From positions 2,714,001 to 2,778,000 of the forward strand of contig NZ_CP030265.1 in the NCBI RefSeq assembly GCF_008843145.1: DNA of 64,000 nt, given 5' to 3'. Source of the stretch: Skermanella pratensis (GTDB lineage Bacteria > Pseudomonadota > Alphaproteobacteria > Azospirillales > Azospirillaceae). Shown here one piece after another: positions 61,042 through 64,000 of the stretch. The notes under the pieces are model-generated. The model was not told where the DNA came from. It saw only the letters and a list, made by a program, of their open reading frames with translations, and searched no databases. The position numbers were made by a program, and so were the translations under genes. Numbering within the stretch: the stretch's first letter is position 1; each line of letters begins with the position of its first letter.

Positions 61042-63495
61042 ATGGAGAAGTTCACGAAGCGGGCGCTGGGAGCCTGCTCGCTCCTGGCGCTGATGGTGAC
61101 GGCCGCCACGGCGCAGACCGGGTCGCCCGCACGGGTGACGGAGACGACATACAGGGTCGCGGGCCTGACCACCCCCGCCGAAATCATCGTCGACCGCTGG
61201 GGCGTTCCGCACCTTTATGCGGAAAACACTTACGACGTTTTCTTCGTTCAAGGCTTCAACGCGGCGCGCGACCGGCTCTGGCAGATCGACCTGTGGCGGA
61301 AGCGCGGCCTGGGCGAACTCGCCCGCGACTTCGGCCCGGCCTATGTCGAGCAGGACCGGATGGCCCGGCAGTTGCTGTACCGTGGCGACATGTACCGGGA
61401 ATGGCTGGCGTACGGGTCGGATTCGAAGCGGATCGCCCAGCGGTACACCGACGGGGTGAATGCATTCGTCACCCTGGCGCGGCAGAACGCCGACCTGCTG
61501 CCCATGGAGTTCAAGCTTCTGGGATACCAGCCGTCCTACTGGCTGCCGGAAGACGTGGTGCGCATCCGCAGCCACGGCCTCACCCGCAACCTCGACAGCG
61601 AGATCGAGCGCGCGGCCGTTGCCTGCGCCGCCGACCTCAAGACCGACCTCATGCGCCGCACCCTGGAGGTCGACGCCGAGACGACGGGTTGGGATACGAA
61701 GGTGCCGGAGGGGCTCGATCCCTGTGCGATCCCGCCCCAGGTCGCGCAGGCGTACAAGCTCGGTACCGGAAGCGTAAGCTTTACCAAGGAGAAGCTGGCC
61801 GGCGGCCAGCGCGCCAACCTCGAGCCCGGGCGGGAGCCGGAGATCGAGCCGACGGCGCTCGGCAGCAACAACTGGGCGATCGCCCCGGAAAAGACCACGA
61901 CCGGCAGGGCGATCCTGGCCAACGATCCCCACCGGGCCCACGGGGCGCCCTCGCTGCGTTACATCGCGCACCTGAATGCGCCGGGCTTCAGCGTGATCGG
62001 CGCGGGCGAGCCTTCGCTTCCCGGCATCTCGATCGGCCACAACGGCAAGATCGCCTTCGGCCTGACGATCTTCTCGATCGACCAGGAAGACCTCTACGTC
62101 TACGACCTGAACCCGGCGGACCGGTCCCAGTACAACTACCAGGGACGATGGGAGCCGATGACGACGGTCTCCGACGAGATCCCGGTCAAGGGGCAGTCCG
62201 ATCGCAAGGTGGGTCTCCGCTATACCCGGCACGGCCCGGTGCTTTACGTGGACGAGACGAACAACAAGGCCTACGCCGTGCGCGCCGCTTGGCTGGAGCC
62301 GGGGATGGCACCTTATTTCGGCAGCATCGACTATATGCGCGCCGAGAACTGGGACGAGTTCCTGGGCGCCATGAACCGCTGGGGCTCCCCGTCGGAGAAC
62401 CAGGTCTACGCCGACGCCGACGGCAATATCGGCTGGAAGCCGGGCGGGCTGACGCCCGTGCGGCCGAACTGGGACGGGCTGCTGCCGGTGCCGGGCGACG
62501 GCCGCTACGAATGGGCCGGCTACCGCGACATGGACGAGTTGCCGGTCGAGTACAATCCGCCGCGCAACTGGGTCGGAAGCGCCAACCAGAACAACCTGCC
62601 GCCGGGATATCCCAACGCCGAGAAGAAGATCGGCTTCGAATGGACCGATCCTTCCCGCTTCGACCGGATCAGCGAGGTCCTGGGCGCCGACCGCAAGTTC
62701 GGGCTGGAGGACTCCATGGCGCTCCAGGCCGACACGACCTCGATCCAGGGCCGGCGCGTCACCGCGCTGCTCGACGGGCTTCAAAGCGCCGAACCGGAGG
62801 TGGGCCAGGCGCTCCGGCTGCTGACGTCCTGGAACGGCGTGCTGACCGCCGACAGCGCCGCCGGCGCGCTCTACGAAATCTGGTTCATGAAGCACCTGCG
62901 GCCCGCGGTTGTCCGTGCGACGGTGCCGAAGGAAGCCGTGGAACTGGTCGACAAGGGTGGTGTCCAGAGCGGGGAACCGGCGGCGATCATCGCGGTGCTT
63001 GAACAGCCGGACCAGCGGCTCGGCAGCGATCCCGCCGAGGCCCGAAACGCCCTGCTGCTGGACACCTTGAAGCCGGCGATATCGGAACTGAAGGCGAAGC
63101 TGGGACCGGACATGCAGGCGTGGCGTTGGGCAAGCCTGCACCACGGCTATTTCGAGCATCCCCTGGCCGCGGTCGTCGGGACGGAGGAGAAGCGCCTGCT
63201 GGATGTCGGGCCGTTCCCCAAGGGGGGCAGCGGCTTCACGCCGAACGCCACGACCTATCGGACCAGCGATTTCCGGATCACCGCCGGGGGCTCGTTCAAG
63301 ATGGTGCTCGACGTCGGCAACTGGGACGCCTCGCGCGCGGTGAACACGCCGGGCCAGTCCGGCAACCCGAACAGCCCCCATTACCGGGATCTCGCTCCGC
63401 TCTGGCAGCAGGAACAGTATTTCCCGCTGCTCTACAGCCGCAAGGAGATCGAAGAAGCGGCGGCGGAGCGGATCCGTCTGATCCCGTCCAATTGA
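61042..63495 (+). CDS. penicillin acylase family Ntn-hydrolase
   Basis: An 817-residue periplasmic precursor with a signal peptide ending near ATAQ (residue 25). The alpha-chain begins at ITPAEIIVDRWGVPHLYAEN-like VDRWGVPHLYAEN with GFNAARDRLWQIDLWRKRGLGELA. Ser275 in GSNNWAI becomes the N-terminal beta-chain nucleophile after self-cleavage; NDPHRAHGAPS and GISIGHNGKIAFGLT follow. The family removes acyl groups from amides, including beta-lactams and acyl-homoserine lactones. It is followed by an M20 amidohydrolase. Confidence 0.92.
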   Translation: MEKFTKRALGACSLLALMVTAATAQTGSPARVTETTYRVAGLTTPAEIIVDRWGVPHLYAENTYDVFFVQGFNAARDRLWQIDLWRKRGLGELARDFGPAYVEQDRMARQLLYRGDMYREWLAYGSDSKRIAQRYTDGVNAFVTLARQNADLLPMEFKLLGYQPSYWLPEDVVRIRSHGLTRNLDSEIERAAVACAADLKTDLMRRTLEVDAETTGWDTKVPEGLDPCAIPPQVAQAYKLGTGSVSFTKEKLAGGQRANLEPGREPEIEPTALGSNNWAIAPEKTTTGRAILANDPHRAHGAPSLRYIAHLNAPGFSVIGAGEPSLPGISIGHNGKIAFGLTIFSIDQEDLYVYDLNPADRSQYNYQGRWEPMTTVSDEIPVKGQSDRKVGLRYTRHGPVLYVDETNNKAYAVRAAWLEPGMAPYFGSIDYMRAENWDEFLGAMNRWGSPSENQVYADADGNIGWKPGGLTPVRPNWDGLLPVPGDGRYEWAGYRDMDELPVEYNPPRNWVGSANQNNLPPGYPNAEKKIGFEWTDPSRFDRISEVLGADRKFGLEDSMALQADTTSIQGRRVTALLDGLQSAEPEVGQALRLLTSWNGVLTADSAAGALYEIWFMKHLRPAVVRATVPKEAVELVDKGGVQSGEPAAIIAVLEQPDQRLGSDPAEARNALLLDTLKPAISELKAKLGPDMQAWRWASLHHGYFEHPLAAVVGTEEKRLLDVGPFPKGGSGFTPNATTYRTSDFRITAGGSFKMVLDVGNWDASRAVNTPGQSGNPNSPHYRDLAPLWQQEQYFPLLYSRKEIEEAAAERIRLIPSN

Positions 63496-63555
63496 CGGCA
63501 TATTACGGCCCGCCGCCCATCGAGCGGAAGGCGGGCAAAGTCTTGGAGAAGTGAA

Positions 63556-64000
63556 ATGAAGATCGACGACCGCATCAGGGAAATGCACGGCGAACTGACC
63601 GAGTGGCGGCGTGACCTTCACGCCCACCCGGAACTGGGTTTCGAAGAGCACCGGACGAGCGACTTCGTCGCCCGAAAGCTGGAAGAGTTCGGCCTGGAGG
63701 TCCACAGGGGCATCGCCAAGACGGGCGTGGTCGGCGTGCTGCGGGCAGGGCGCGGCGGCAACCAGGCGATCGGCCTTCGGGCCGACATGGACGCCCTGCC
63801 GATCAACGAGGCCAACGACCTGCCGTACAAGTCGACTGCCCCGGGAAAAATGCACGCCTGCGGCCATGACGGCCATACCACCATGCTGCTGGGTGCCGCC
63901 CGCTACCTCGCGGAGACCAAGCGGTTCGACGGTACGGCCTACTTCATCTTCCAGCCCGCGGAGGAAACCGCCGGCGGCGGCCGGGTGATGGTCGAGGAGG
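63556..64000 (+). CDS. M20-family amidohydrolase, 3' end cut off
   Basis: The first 148 residues are in the window. DLHAHPELGFEEHRTSDFV, ADMDALPI, MHACGHDGHTTMLLGAARYL and IFQPAEETAGGG are the metal-binding and catalytic signatures of the hippurate hydrolase/N-acyl-amino-acid amidohydrolase branch of M20. The start (MKIDDRIREMHGEL) has GGAG 13 bases upstream. The gap to the acylase stop is 60 bases. Together they could cleave acyl amides in sequence. Confidence 0.9.
   Translation, partial: MKIDDRIREMHGELTEWRRDLHAHPELGFEEHRTSDFVARKLEEFGLEVHRGIAKTGVVGVLRAGRGGNQAIGLRADMDALPINEANDLPYKSTAPGKMHACGHDGHTTMLLGAARYLAETKRFDGTAYFIFQPAEETAGGGRVMVEE

Noticed and set aside
61012-63876. Very long open frame on the minus strand opposite the penicillin-acylase gene
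   Set aside because: It is rich in Arg, Gly, Pro and His with no motif, and mirrors a strongly supported gene. High GC makes such shadows common; the same applies to minus-strand frames over liv genes (7478-9190 and 8665-9870).

Overview
The window is about 64 kb of high-GC chromosomal DNA from an alphaproteobacterium. It is most like Rhodospirillales of the Azospirillum/Skermanella type. The evidence is the purB - F1-ATPase zeta subunit - purC - purS ... purQ - purL - bolA - grxD gene order, four methyl-accepting chemotaxis proteins (MCPs) without che genes, a full LIV amino-acid transporter and a class II DAHP synthase. No rRNA, tRNA, CRISPR array, insertion sequence or prophage was seen. 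Both ends cut genes: a DegP-type protease on the left and an M20 amidohydrolase on the right.

Layout. 0-6.3 kb: DegP remnant, CsbD/ElaB-like helical protein, zinc-dependent phospholipase C-like protein, RidA, ROK fructokinase, an unknown exported protein and the AzlC/AzlD exporter. 6.8-12.5 kb: livH-livM-livG-livF, a small membrane protein, and the binding protein, which has its own promoter-like leader and a strong terminator. 12.5-17.8 kb: two small unknown genes, a palindrome-rich gap, glutathione reductase, DAHP synthase and a nicotinate phosphoribosyltransferase. 17.8-25.1 kb: a transmembrane MCP, a globin-MCP-PilZ protein, a NadE-like protein with key catalytic motifs lost, and a di-haem peroxidase fused to a cupredoxin. 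25.2-30.3 kb: gltX, cysS (frameshifted in this sequence), cimA and trmJ. 30.3-36.1 kb: a small gene behind a sigma-54-type promoter, an orphan OmpR-type regulator, and a YfiR-like / TonB receptor / MCP operon. 36.1-40.2 kb: rpsD, rarD, an MCP, grxD and bolA.

40.3-53.5 kb holds the purine genes. purL-purQ and purS-purC are separated by about 6.6 kb carrying an alkylation-repair glycosylase, YceI, a TRAP transporter, an amidase and a 59-residue membrane protein. 53.6-64 kb: CsbD, a receiver protein with a degenerate kinase module, a class II aldolase, radC, map, sfsA, a rhodanese, a GFA protein, an MBL-fold hydrolase, a penicillin-acylase-family enzyme and the start of an M20 amidohydrolase.

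Most of the window is ordinary housekeeping and transport. The parts most worth a second look are the NadE pseudoenzyme, the globin-MCP-PilZ fusion beside it, the YfiR/TonB/MCP operon, the sigma-54 small gene, the receiver/pseudokinase and the cysS frameshift.
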